DNA from: Erodium maritimum
Taxonomy: Eukaryota > Streptophyta > Magnoliopsida > Geraniales > Geraniaceae
Assembly (NCBI GenBank): GCA_963921825.1
Contig: OY997594.1
Location: forward strand, 18,357,001-18,421,000
Length of the DNA stretch: 64,000 nt
Direction of reading: 5' to 3'
Within the stretch, counting starts at the first letter, position 1. The number at the start of each line of letters is the position of its first letter. A model generated the notes under the pieces. That model worked only from the letters and a program-made list of their open reading frames with translations, had not been told where the DNA came from and searched no databases. The position numbers were made by a program, and so were the translations under genes. This document shows, piece by piece, positions 23,997 to 34,276 of the stretch.

Positions 23997-24883
23997 TTTT
24001 ATTTATTAAAATGTGCAATTTTATTAATTTAGATTATCAAGTACAAGTGAGTTAGGAGAAATTTCTGACCACGAACAGACATAAAACACAAATTATTCGT
24101 TATTTTTTTAACATTATAACTGTTATCGACGGTATTGGATTAAAGCCTTATAGGCCAGCGCCATATAGGCAGGAAGGAAAGGTGGGGGATGAGGGAACGA
24201 TTCTGGAAGTCCTACTCCGAAACCTGGCCAAGGACTGCATCAGTAGTAGGAAACAACGCTGCATATGAGAGCAAAACGACCAAATTTGAACTGCAGCAAT
24301 TGTATTGGGAGGATATATATGAAACAGGGTTCCCTCCCAAAAAAAGTCCTTGAATCTCTGCTTGCTACTTATTAACCATGTAAAAACAAAATCAGATAAA
24401 ATAAAAGCGACCCACTCGGTTAGCCAGATCCAGAATTGAGAGAGGGGCCGAGGAGGGTGCCGTGGTGGAGGCCAGGGAGATGGATTTGAGGGCGGCGACG
24501 ACTTCAAACGCGACGGTGGCGACGACTTCAGAGGTGGTTTTAGAGGCGGGTTCAGAGGCGACGACGGCTTCAAAGACACCAGTGACAACTTCAAGAATGG
24601 AGAGGATCGATCAGAAGATGACAGTGATTGCAGAGGCAGATGGGACACAGTCACCGGGGGTAGAGGAATTGCCCAGGGATTTTGGCGAGGGAGATCGCCG
24701 CCCAAAGATAAATTCCTCCACAACCTGATTCGAGAGGAACTGAAAGGTTGAGAAGAACGCCATGACAGCAGAATAGAAGAACTGAAACGAAGTTGAAAAG
24801 ACTGTAATCCACTAGACAAAAGTGGCTTGCGAGGAGGTGACATCAAAAACCTAACAAAACTATATGTCATATACAAGTTTTTT
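23997..24883 (-). mobile_element. Short retroposon (unit l) with an 18/17-bp near-perfect target duplication
   Basis: AAAAGATGTCATTTATCT (23979-23996) and AAAAGATGTCATTATCT (24884-24900) flank the unit and differ by one T. On the minus strand the left end reads TTAATAAAATTGCACATTTT, then AATAAATAAAAA. This is a LINE-type terminus similar to that of the unit at 6125. A second T-run (24103-24109) may mark an alternative or internal 3' end. The body has an unbroken minus frame of 242 codons (24148-24876), rich in Ser and Pro. On the plus strand about 24459-24740 reads as Gly/Asp/Phe/Arg-rich, with GGDDFRGGFRGGFRGDDGF. I recognise neither protein. Confidence 0.5.
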
Positions 24884-25409
24884 AAAAGATGTCATTATCT
24901 TATCCATGGTTGTAAAAAGCGTTAGGCACTAGTCGGGCGCTAAGGACCCCTGGGCGTTGGGTGGGGACTAGTCGGGGCCTAGGCGGATTTTTTTAATATT
25001 TCTAATTATTAATAGATATATATTAGACAAATTTAATCAAAAATTCAAAATATATTTTATATTAGTATAATATAAAAATATCAAGTATCAAAATATAATA
25101 AAAAAAACTAAACCAAATAATGCTCTCATTTTGATTTTACTCTTTAATTTAATAAAAATCTAAATTATTATGAGAAACCACCGAAGAGGGATACGTCCCA
25201 TATTCTTTTTATCAAGAAATTCAAGACCATTACAAACATATTGTCTCTCTCAACTTTTCATATCTTTTTCAAATGTCCAATTTCACAAACTAGAGTCCCA
25301 AGTTTCCGACTAATCGAACAGAACGGCTAGTCCGATGGTTTTCATATTTTGAGGCCTAGGCGGGACGACGAGTCGAACGTTTTTACAGATTTTGGGGCTT
25401 AGGCGGGGA

Positions 25410-27544
25410 TTTTTTTTATATAAGCTCGGAAATTTATTAGTAAGACTAATTCCAAAGAGGAATCAGAATGCCCTGCTTCAAAAAGAAACAGGCTGGTGAC
25501 CAACGATTACAAAGGGGCTCCATCAATGGGAGCCAAAAGGCCTAACCTTTTAAAAGAAATAATAATAAAAAAGGAACTGAAAAAACCAGAAAAAACCCTG
25601 CCAACCCTCGACACCCGAGGTCAACGCCGAGTCTTCGCATCCTTCTTGGCAGCCAACTCACGAATTGAAGCCCATGCGCCAGTGTCCTGAGACAATGCTA
25701 CGACTTGAGTTTTTCCGGCTCGAACTTGCTCAACTTGTTTCCCAATATCGACGGGACGAATAATCCTTTCGCGATCCAAAGATACCTTTGGTTTACAATG
25801 TGGGGTGTAAAAATCGGTCAAATGTTTTGGGGGACGACTAACACGCTCTGACTGTACGAGGACATCCTTCCACGGGGAGGACTGAACCACAGAAACGTCA
25901 ACAACATCAGCTGATTCTAAAGTTGAGATGGACTCTGATCCAGGCCCGACAATAGGCCATGTTGGTTCAGCTGACTCTAATCCAGAACCAGGCCCGAAAT
26001 TAGGCCCAACCGGAGACTGAACAGACTCATCCACACGAGGCCAGTTCTCAAGCCCAGACAACCCACCTAACTCGCCATCGTCAACCTCGTCTTCCCCGGC
26101 TACCGAATCCCTGGAAACAAGGTCAGATACAGTCACAGCCTCCCCACGCGATACGAGGTCGAGAGAATCCCGAGTGAGATCTACTCCAACTTCATCCGTA
26201 TCATAGGGTGAATTTGAAATCTCCGCAACCGCCTTTGAGATTTCCTCACCTTGAACGACCAAATCCGGCGAGATTCCGCCGTCTACAATCACCGTACCTG
26301 ACTCTAACACTCCCAGATTGGTCTCCAGAACTCCCTGGTCAGTCGCTTCCACCTGAACCGAAGGCTGCAAGATGCTCTGTTTCGGAACTCTAGAAACAGA
26401 AAATGGTGCCGACCGACGACGCCACGCCTTGGCAACGAATGAAGTGTATCCATTGACGGTAAATCTGTTCAAGGCCTCTATTTCCTTAGCAGTTGCGTCT
26501 TTTGAATCAAAACGAACAAACCCAAAATAACGCTGGCTTCGGCTTGGACGTTTTGGAACTTTGACGAACAGGATCGTACCGAAAGGGCTAAACAAATTCC
26601 GTGTCCAGTCCTCCGATGATTCGAAAGGTAAACAATTCACAAAGACCTCGTCCTCTAAATCAAGGAAGCTACCGCTCACTGCCTTTGGCCGACGAACAAC
26701 CCTTGGTGACGGTTTCTTCACAACCGAAACCCTTTGTGGCTCGGTACCAGCACTGATGGAAGAGTCCCGTACCGCGTCTTCCATAGAGCCAGAGGTTGCT
26801 GCTACAGGTTGTCTCCTCCTTCTTCGACGAACGTGGCCGTGATCCGAAACAGGATCAACTTTCTCCACCTCACGGTTCTTCTTCTCTATAGACAACTTTT
26901 GGACCTTAACCTGATGATTCTTTGATCCTGAAACAATAGAATCCATCGACTCCGAAATCGACAACACATGATTCAAAGCCGTTACTACTGTACCCAACAC
27001 CGCAATCACCTCCGCCAAGATCCCAGTGACTTTGGTTCTCCGGCGAAGTCGTGACGTCGAGGGAGCCATCAGATGCAACAAATACTGATAACAATCAAAG
27101 AAGTGAATACATAGTAACCTCAGATGAATACAGCCGCAACTCACTGCTATCCAGCCGCCACAAACACCCCTCCAAACCTGCGATTCACCCAATCAACCGC
27201 TGAAATTACCCCTCCAAACCTGCGATCTCCAACCAGCCGCCGAAATCACCTCCAAACGAACGGACGAAGTCCGGATTTCACCGGTGACGGGGATCAATAT
27301 GAAGGCGATCGAATGCGATTCACACAGATTTCTCCAACGCTCCTTAAACCGAACTGAGCGATGTCCCTGGCTGCGATTCACCCACGCTCACCGGAGACGG
27401 GAATATGTGGAGGAGACAATCTCCGTTCGAGCCCACAAACGAGGACGCTCGCGGCGGTTGGCACGTGAGACCTAAAACGCCAGCACGTGAGGCGCGTTCA
27501 GTGGGAACAAATCAGATTAGTACTTGGTTTACTCTATAAAGAAT
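25410..27544 (-). mobile_element. Retroposon (unit c) with intact RRM-protein ORF
   Basis: The direct repeat TTAGGCGGGGA (11 bp) lies at 25399-25409 and 27545-27555. On the minus strand the unit runs from a 5' UTR of roughly 475 bp, through an ORF, to a 3' UTR of about 200 bp. The 3' UTR holds an AATAAA near 25432 and eight terminal A's (T-run 25410-25417) that abut the left duplication. These are the marks of target-primed insertion. There is no reverse transcriptase. It is either a LINE-derived ORF1-only element or a retroposed host mRNA. The ORF is not interrupted, so the insertion is fairly young or the frame is maintained. Confidence 0.75.
25621..27069 (-). CDS. RRM-domain RNA-binding protein in a retroposon
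   Basis: The frame is open for 523 codons from 27192, but the better start is Met42 at 27069 (MAPSTSRLRRR), giving about 482 residues. The 41 upstream codons are Cys-rich and look like translated leader. Numbered from the upstream Met, a basic stretch of six Arg lies at 122-127 and could act as a nuclear localisation signal. One RRM spans about 182-256, with RNP2-like VFVNCL (183-188) and RNP1-like RYFGFVRF (221-228). An acidic, Ser/Val-rich low-complexity tail follows, with repeated VGPNFGPGS and IVGPGSES segments (396-421) and SERVSRPPKHLTDF (448-461). RRM proteins bind single-stranded RNA. RRM-bearing ORF1 proteins precede the reverse transcriptase in many plant LINEs, but no zinc knuckle or ORF2 is present here. 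It could instead be a retrogene of a host RNA-binding protein. Confidence 0.65.
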   Translation of the reverse strand: MAPSTSRLRRRTKVTGILAEVIAVLGTVVTALNHVLSISESMDSIVSGSKNHQVKVQKLSIEKKNREVEKVDPVSDHGHVRRRRRRQPVAATSGSMEDAVRDSSISAGTEPQRVSVVKKPSPRVVRRPKAVSGSFLDLEDEVFVNCLPFESSEDWTRNLFSPFGTILFVKVPKRPSRSQRYFGFVRFDSKDATAKEIEALNRFTVNGYTSFVAKAWRRRSAPFSVSRVPKQSILQPSVQVEATDQGVLETNLGVLESGTVIVDGGISPDLVVQGEEISKAVAEISNSPYDTDEVGVDLTRDSLDLVSRGEAVTVSDLVSRDSVAGEDEVDDGELGGLSGLENWPRVDESVQSPVGPNFGPGSGLESAEPTWPIVGPGSESISTLESADVVDVSVVQSSPWKDVLVQSERVSRPPKHLTDFYTPHCKPKVSLDRERIIRPVDIGKQVEQVRAGKTQVVALSQDTGAWASIRELAAKKDAKTRR

Positions 27545-27565
27545 TTAGGCGGGGACTTTTACATC

Positions 27566-29083
27566 AGTAATTTTATCCCTTACAATTTGCATGCACATAT
27601 ATTATTATTTTTTTTAAATCAGAAAGAAAATAATACATAGATAAAAGATGGCTTCATTTGATTCTCTTAATTGAAGGAAATGTTTGGTTGGAATATACAT
27701 CAGAGTCAGGCTCACTTGAAAGAACATAAAGCCCAATGAGGAGCCAGAGCAATGTGTACTTGTTCAATTGGGCTGCAGGAACAAGTTGGGCTCGAATAAT
27801 TGAAATACTCGTTTAAGGAAAAACTTTGACACATAACTAAAATATAGTAAATTCCCAATTAGGCAAGCTTCAAATTAGAATTGTTTGGCTTCTGATTGCT
27901 ATGTTTCATCATCAACCACAAATAGCAGTAAAAGCTTCTACTCAAATTGTTCATCACTCCACAAACCAACCCATTTTCACAATAAAGCTTTTTCATTCCA
28001 CACCTATACAAACTCCAAATCCACAATCACTTTCTATGAGTTGTAAACAATGCTATCATGTGACCAACTGACTAATACATACATCCGGTCGATAAAAGGT
28101 TAGGTATTTTAACTGTTATTTTAAACACAATCCATCCAAAACTATGGAATGCGTATTGATTTAAATACAATTTCGATATAGATATGAAGATTTTTTCGGA
28201 CAACTCGGTTCCATTGGATGCTATTCCTACATAAAATTTGGTTGGAAGTAACTGGAAGCATTGGTGAATTGATATGAGCCATCAAATCTTGTGTGCTGTG
28301 TGGGTCAAATTGTAACATTGTTTCCAATTTGAGTGGCTAATTTTCGCGGGAGGAATCATAACAGTAGCAGCTCCAACCCCACTCCAGCTGTGCTCTTTTC
28401 ACTTCCAGAATAAGTTGGAAACATTCATCAGTTGGGTTCTGTGTTAGATCACGAACAAGAACGGAGTTGCAGTAAGGCGTTTCTGTTGACTTTCCGTAAG
28501 AAATTTATGCCCCCACTATATTGGACATATCCTTCGGGATACAATACTGCTATATTATAGTATAAACCTTTCTATGTACAAAGATGAGAGATTGAAGTTC
28601 TGGACAAAAAGATTGATATATATATAGCAGATGATGTGGCTGTTCATAAGAGTCACAATTCTTCAATTGATATCAGTTAAGCAGTTACATAACTGTTAAT
28701 GGATAATAAAATATTAATCCAAAATGAAGAATCAGACACACATGCCCCAAGTGCCCAAGTGCCATAGTCTTGATTAATATAATATAATAATAACCATGAC
28801 AAATCTATCAATAGTTTGATCACTTGGTCACATACTCAATTTAATTAGAGTATGGATACATTGCTATATAAACACTTAAGTTTGATCCATCTTTTATCAA
28901 TGTGGCACCCACCACATTTACACAAACTTATAAATGTTCCAACATTCTGCACCCCACTGTTTATATGTACCATTTCCATTTTGATTTTCTTCTAACAACT
29001 AGTGCTCTATTTCCTAATAAGAGAGCGATCCCATAGTTTTATACCTTAATACATTAGGGTTTGAAATCCAATCTAATAACTAC
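27566..29083. other. AT-rich spacer without recognisable genes
   Basis: Only frames of about 60 codons. A TATATAAAC word (28866) lies in otherwise featureless sequence. No downstream gene supports calling it a promoter. Confidence 0.5.
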
Positions 29084-29579
29084 TATGGGTGGGAAAAAAA
29101 ACCGAAATCATTAAAACCGACCATCGCCGACCGAAACCACCACCAGATAATCCGAAACCAAACCTTCAGCGAAGTTATCGGTGGTGAAAATCCCAAACAG
29201 GAAGCATAATGGTTGGTTACTGGTTCTTCAAAAGTCAAACTGGAAGAAGAACCACCCGACCAGTAATGTGCATGACTTTACACGTTGTACTATGTGAGTT
29301 ATAGATCCCGCTGAGATGGACGGCTCGGGATAATCCTTAATCACTTGATTTATATTATTGTATTTAGAATATAGGTTTCTATAAAGTCTGATTTTGTGTG
29401 TTAGATTAGTTTAAACTTGATTATGTTTGTAAATTAGTTTCAAAAGTTTAAGTATTTTTTTTAATTTGATACATGTTAGAATATTTAATTTCAATTTTAA
29501 TAAGTTTATAAACGATGAAAAATTTATTTTAATTACTTGAATTAGTGAAACTGAAATTCAGTTTCAATATTTAATTTTG

Positions 29580-31179
29580 GAGGAGAAATCTGGTGAGAAC
29601 CATGTTTTAACGTAGAAACCGCGAGAACCAATCTAAGCCATCCATTTTAAGAATCGATGGATGAGATGCAATTGAGTAGTTGACTTGTTAACCGCAAAAA
29701 AACATCACTTTTTAGTAAGTGGTAAGAGCTTTTTAGTAAAACTATCATATTACTTTTTTTAACCAATTCACTAATTTAATTTTTTCCGCTTCGTTTGAAC
29801 TCCAATTGGCTTCAAACTTGCGCCATTAGTTTTGTTTTTTTAAGGGCTTTCTATCAAGATCAGTCATGAATATATTTTGAAGCACGAAAAAAGAATATTA
29901 TTTCGGGGTTGATTTTTTTAAAAAAATCTGGGTAATTTTTATCAACACTTTGCTCTGGATTTATCAACACTTTTACACCGGTTTTATCAACACTTTACAC
30001 TGGTTTTATCACCTCATTTTCCAAAAATTGATCATGATTTTATCACCTCATCGCGTGCTTTTTATGAACATTAGTTTTATCATCACTAAACACTAGGTTT
30101 ATCATTCAATTTAGGTTTGTTTTATCACCCCCCTCCATCACATATTTTTTTTGAAGCACGAATTTTTTTTATTTCGGGGCTGGTTTTTAAAGAAATTATA
30201 TCTGGGTAATTTTTATCAACACTTTGCTTTGGGTTTATCAACACTTTACCCTGGTTTTATCACCTCATTTTCAAAAACTGATCATGATTTTATCACCTCA
30301 TCGCGTGATTTTTATGAACACTAGTTTTATCAACACTAAACAATAGGTTTATCATTCAAAATACGTGTGTTTTATCACCCCCATCACATGTTTTTTTTAA
30401 AGCACAATTTTTTTTATTATTTCGGAGCTGGTTTTTAAAGAAATTATATATGGGTAATTTTTATCAACACTTTGCTCTGGGTTTATCAACACTTTACACT
30501 GGTTTTATCACCCCATTCTCCAAAACTGATCATGATTTTTATCATCTCATCACGTGCTTTTTATGAACACCAGTTTTATCAACACTAAATACTAGATTTA
30601 TAATTGAATTACGTGTATTTTATCACTCCATCACATGTTTTTTTTTATCAACGTTAAACTCTAGTGTATCACACTTATTATCAAAATTGAACATGATTTT
30701 TATCACCTCATTATTTGTTTCTTATCACCTCATTACATGTTTTTATCAACATTTAGCACTAGTTTGGTACTCCGATATAAAACATTTATTAGTGAAGATT
30801 TATCAACGCTCAGCATTATTTTTATCACCTTGATATAAATTTTTATTTTCGTGCTTCAAAATATATTCATGACTGATCTTGATTTAAAGCCCTTGAAAAA
30901 AGAAAAATATTGGCGCAAGTTTGAAGTTAATCGGAGTTCAAACGAATCGGGAAATATTAAATTAGTGAATTGGTTAAAAAAATGGACATTTGTCCACATG
31001 GAACCATGTTATTACACGTATGCCCTTTCTTGTGTGAGAATGGATGAAAGTGACGTGAATTTGGATAGAATTGGGGTGATGATGTGGTATCATGATGAAT
31101 GTTGGATCTTAGGTGTGTGTGGCTATAATTGGTTCTCACAGTTCCTATGTTAAGAGTGGTTCTCAATAGATTATCCCTC
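29580..31179. mobile_element. Non-autonomous Mutator-like element with long inverted ends
   Basis: The flanking direct repeat TTTAATTTTG (10 bp) lies at 29570-29579 and 31180-31189, within the 9-11 bp range of Mutator-like elements. The termini read GAGGAGAAATCTGG and, inverted, GAGGGATAATCTA. They are followed in both arms by GAGAACC, TTAAC and GAGAACCAAT. The inverted match resumes strongly in the inner arms (about 29755-29895 and 30845-30985), with TTGAACTCC, TTCAAACTTGCGCCA and AAGATCAGTCATGAATATAT. The centre is a tandem array. No transposase is encoded; the 100-codon plus frame (30851-31153) is an arm artefact. Confidence 0.7.
29935..30840. repeat. Tandem array of about 250-270 bp units built from TTTATCA words
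   Basis: Successive copies begin TTTTATCAACACTTTGCT near 29937, 30210 and 30459, with a shorter divergent fourth part. Within each unit the word TTTATCA, followed by ACACT or CCTCA, recurs every 20-30 bp. The array fills the centre of the Mutator-like element. Confidence 0.8.
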
Positions 31180-31569
31180 TTTAATTTTGTATAGAGTTTG
31201 ATATTCATTCATATGTACGCTTTTTAATTGTATTTGTTTTGAAATTTTGTAGTAAATTTCTCTTCCTATAATTTTTGTAGGATAAACCAATCTCAAGTGT
31301 AAGTTTTTGTAGTTTTTTTGCACATAAAATTTGAATTGACAGGTCAATTGGGTTAGTTCGGCTCCAACTATTTGGGCTCATATATGAGGCCCAACATCGT
31401 TGGAGTTGGTTGGTTTAATCGGCTACCGATTGGTCAATCAACTGGTCGAATTTACACTGATTTTTCGGTGTTGGTTCTGGTGCTGATCTGATTTTTTAGA
31501 AATTAGTATTATCGGGTTGGTGTTGAGAAGTAAAGTAATGATCGATTAATCATCTAGTGCCAACCCCTA

Positions 31570-31694
31570 GTAACTACAATCACTCTGATGGAACATTGTG
31601 TCTCACTATTTAGATAGAATATGAGACCTCTTTCCCTCTTTCGCCAGTGGTTGGCTTGGTCGGTTTTTGTGAACAGGTTGTCGTTGTCGGTTCA

Positions 31695-31726
<32 letters not shown>

Positions 31727-32999
31727 CTTCTTCTTCTTCTTCTTCTTCTTCTTCTTCTTCTTCTTCTTCTTCTTCTTCTTCTTCTTCTTCTTCTTCTTCT
31801 TCTTCTTCTTCTTCTTCTTCTTCTTCTTCTTCTTCTACGCTATTCCCCTTTCTTTCCCTTCTTGTCTGGGTGTTGGTGGTTCATATCTGACACGTTGCTC
31901 CTCTCTTTCTTTAGCCGGTGTAATCTCTGTTAGTGGATTTGTTCATACGTATGTCCTCTTAGGGTGCTCGCCTTTCTCGCGGCTTACAGTCGTTGTGGCT
32001 CATGTCTTCGGGGCTGGCTTGTTCCCGGTTTTGTTACTGGCAATGCCCTTCCCCATCCTTCTCCTTGACGTTGTGGTTGTTGGACCTAATATAATCCGTG
32101 GGTCATTTTTGGACCCAATTGAGGATTTTCGATGTGGTTGTCGATGCCTATTCCAAATCCGTGTTTCAAATGGTTTTCAAATGACATGTTTCGAGATAAG
32201 GAGACTCTCTTTGTTGCCCTTTTTTCATGCTTAGTTCTTGTGAAGGCTCTTCTTTCCCCTTAGCCTTTAATAATCCATTTTGGTGTTCACATGTTCTCGT
32301 CCACTATGATGGTTAGGTCTTGTCAATTTTTTTATTGTTGCCCCCCAAAGAGCTATTTTGGCCTTTGTTTGAAGAGTAAGAGGGATTCAGGTTCTAGGGG
32401 TTGGTGAGTTCAGGTGGTGTTTTCAACCCCGGGGCCTGTCTCTACCGTTTAATTGTATTGGCTTCCAAGGGGGATGTGACTGCCCACCTCTCTGATGCGA
32501 GGAGGGGGTGGGCCTAATGAGACATGGTGTTATCTACAAGTTGTTGTGGGGTTTTGGGTTGTTTCGAGTGGAGGTTAGGTTGTTGATTTGGTGGTTGTTG
32601 CGGTTGGGAGTTGCTAGTTGTCTGAGGCTTTTTGATTGGTACTTTATGTTTATTAAGATTTAAGATCTAGGTTTTTTGTTGGTTTGGTTTGTTCTTATTT
32701 TCTCAGCGCTTCATGATTAGAAAACCTGGATAGTGGATATGTTTATGTATCATTGTTTGCTTCATGGTTAGATTATCTAGGTATATGACTTGTCAGACTC
32801 ATTGTTGAGTGTCATTTTTCGCCTGCTTCATGGTTGGAAAACTTGGTATAGCACCTGTTAGACTCGTTGTTGGGTGTCAAATATGTTCGGTTGGACCTCT
32901 GGTCCAAATTGTATGTGAGGTGGTCGTGTGTGGGTCACCTAAGCTCCTCTTTCTACTTCAGAAAATTGAGTCTCCCATACATTCATTTGCTGAATAAAA
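31570..32999. other. Unassigned GT-rich stretch
   Basis: Apart from the (TTC)n tract, this holds frames that are not recognisable. It ends with TTTGCTGAATAAAAAATATA near 33000, which could be a retroposon 3' end. No matching duplication was found. Confidence 0.35.
31697..31836. repeat. (TTC)n microsatellite, about 46 units
   Basis: An essentially perfect 140-bp trinucleotide tract. The long poly-Ser, poly-Phe and poly-Leu frames across it are artefacts. Confidence 0.95.
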
Positions 33000-33015
33000 A
33001 ATATAGGGATAATTC

Positions 33016-33178
33016 CACCTTAGTACCTTAAACTTTTCATATTTCATTTAGAGTACTCTAAATCTTTTTTGTATCACCTCAGTACCCTAAACTTTCATTA
33101 TTTCATTTAGAGTACCCTAAATCTTTTTTTATGTCACCTCAGTACCCTAAACTTTCATTAATTCTATTTTAGAACTCA
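33016..33178. repeat. Three tandem copies of a 60-bp unit
   Basis: Units start CACCT(T/C)AGTACC at 33016, 33075 and 33135 and contain TAAACTTTCAT and TTAGAGTAC. The array abuts solo LTR S1. Confidence 0.85.
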
Positions 33179-33788
33179 CCGTATGTCACGTCCCAAATCC
33201 GGTTTTGACCGGACTCGAGACGTGAACTAAAGTGAAGTAAAAACGATAATAAATTTACAAGTAAAAGTAAGTTAAACGAGATAAAAGTAGATTTAAACAA
33301 CAGAAACTCCGAATTTAGTTCCAAAATAAACAACTCCGATAAACCTGAGTCAAACGCTCAAATCCAAATAAGTAGATACACTGTTCAGTTCAAAAAAGGA
33401 AGTACGTCTCTACTAAATGATAAACCCCGGACTCTCGGGGAGCTCCCGAGCTCTGAGACGTCCTCTAAACTGACTCACCATCGGAACCTGTAAAACAGTA
33501 AAAACAGAGGGGGTGAGCTTTCGCTCAGTAGAAAAAAGTAGTAAAGAGAATGGACTTCCACTCCGTTACCATAAATACTCGATCAAGAACTCTTACCAAT
33601 AACTAACAACACAAACCGAAACCAACAGGAGCACAATATTATCGGTAATAGGACCAAGCTAACGAACCATTCAAATAACAGAACATTATAATACTAAGAC
33701 CGTTACGAACGTCACTCAACCCGACATAATACAGATATAAGACACGTACAACGTGATACTCCGATCACCACGCACAACTCAACAAATA

Positions 33789-34123
33789 CATCATACCAGA
33801 ATACACCCTCGGTCTAGATGTCTTCCCGGACACACAGCATCGGGGTGAAGCAATACATCATACCGGAATACACCGTCGGTCTAGATGTCTTCCCGGACAC
33901 ACAGCATCGGGGTGAAATAACACATCATACTGGAATACCCATCGGTCTAGATGTCTTCCCGGACACACATCATCGGGGTGAAACAAATAATACACGTACC
34001 GGAATACCCATCGGTCTAGATGTCTTCCCGGAAAAGCACATCGGGGTAAGCAAACGATACATCATACCGGAAACGCACATCGGCCTAGATGTCTTCCCGG
34101 ACACACAGCATCGGGGTAAATCT
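33789..34123. repeat. Five tandem 67-bp units in solo LTR S1
   Basis: Each unit contains CGG(T/C)CTAGATGTCTTCCCGG, then CATCGGGGT. The 166-codon frame over it (33818-34318) is a repeat artefact. Confidence 0.85.
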
Positions 34124-34276
34124 CATCGCACACATACCTCGGTCGGGTATCTTCCCGTCGCACGGGGTACAAGTCACATCACACAATACCATACAAAACA
34201 CGCTACATCGAACTTATCATACCAACCAAAGCTTATCGTCACAACTTATCAAGCACAACATATCGGCCTATCATTC

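Larger units (their letters stand above)
24906..27565. mobile_element. AGGCG-rich dispersed repeat, split by the RRM retroposon
   Basis: The left part (24906-25409) starts GGTTGTAAAAAGCGTTAGGC and contains repeated CTAGTCGG, CCTAGGCGG and TTAGGCGGGG words. The right remnant after the insertion (27545-27565) ends GGGGACTTTTACA, an inverted match to TGTAAAAA at the left end. Without the insertion it is about 510 bp. Repeats with this GTTGTAAAAA-GCCTAGGCG look are common in plant genomes; I do not assign a superfamily. Confidence 0.45.
29084..31569. mobile_element. hAT-like MITE, split by a Mutator-like element
   Basis: The left end starts TATGGGTGGGAA and the right end, read inverted, starts TAGGGGTTGGCA. 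The flanking 8-mers ATAACTAC (29076-29083) and GTAACTAC (31570-31577) differ at one base, matching the 8-bp target duplication of hAT elements. Without the inserted Mutator-like unit it is about 880 bp. It contains no transposase. The left inner part (29100-29260) is rich in CCGA/AACCGA words. Confidence 0.55.

Noticed and set aside
28860..28875. TATA-like promoter with TATATAAAC
   Set aside because: No coding region or transcript feature follows; AT-rich sequence gives such words by chance.
31621..32234. Long frames of poly-Ser and poly-Phe over the TTC tract
   Set aside because: Any (TTC)n tract is open in three frames; no flanking domain supports a gene.
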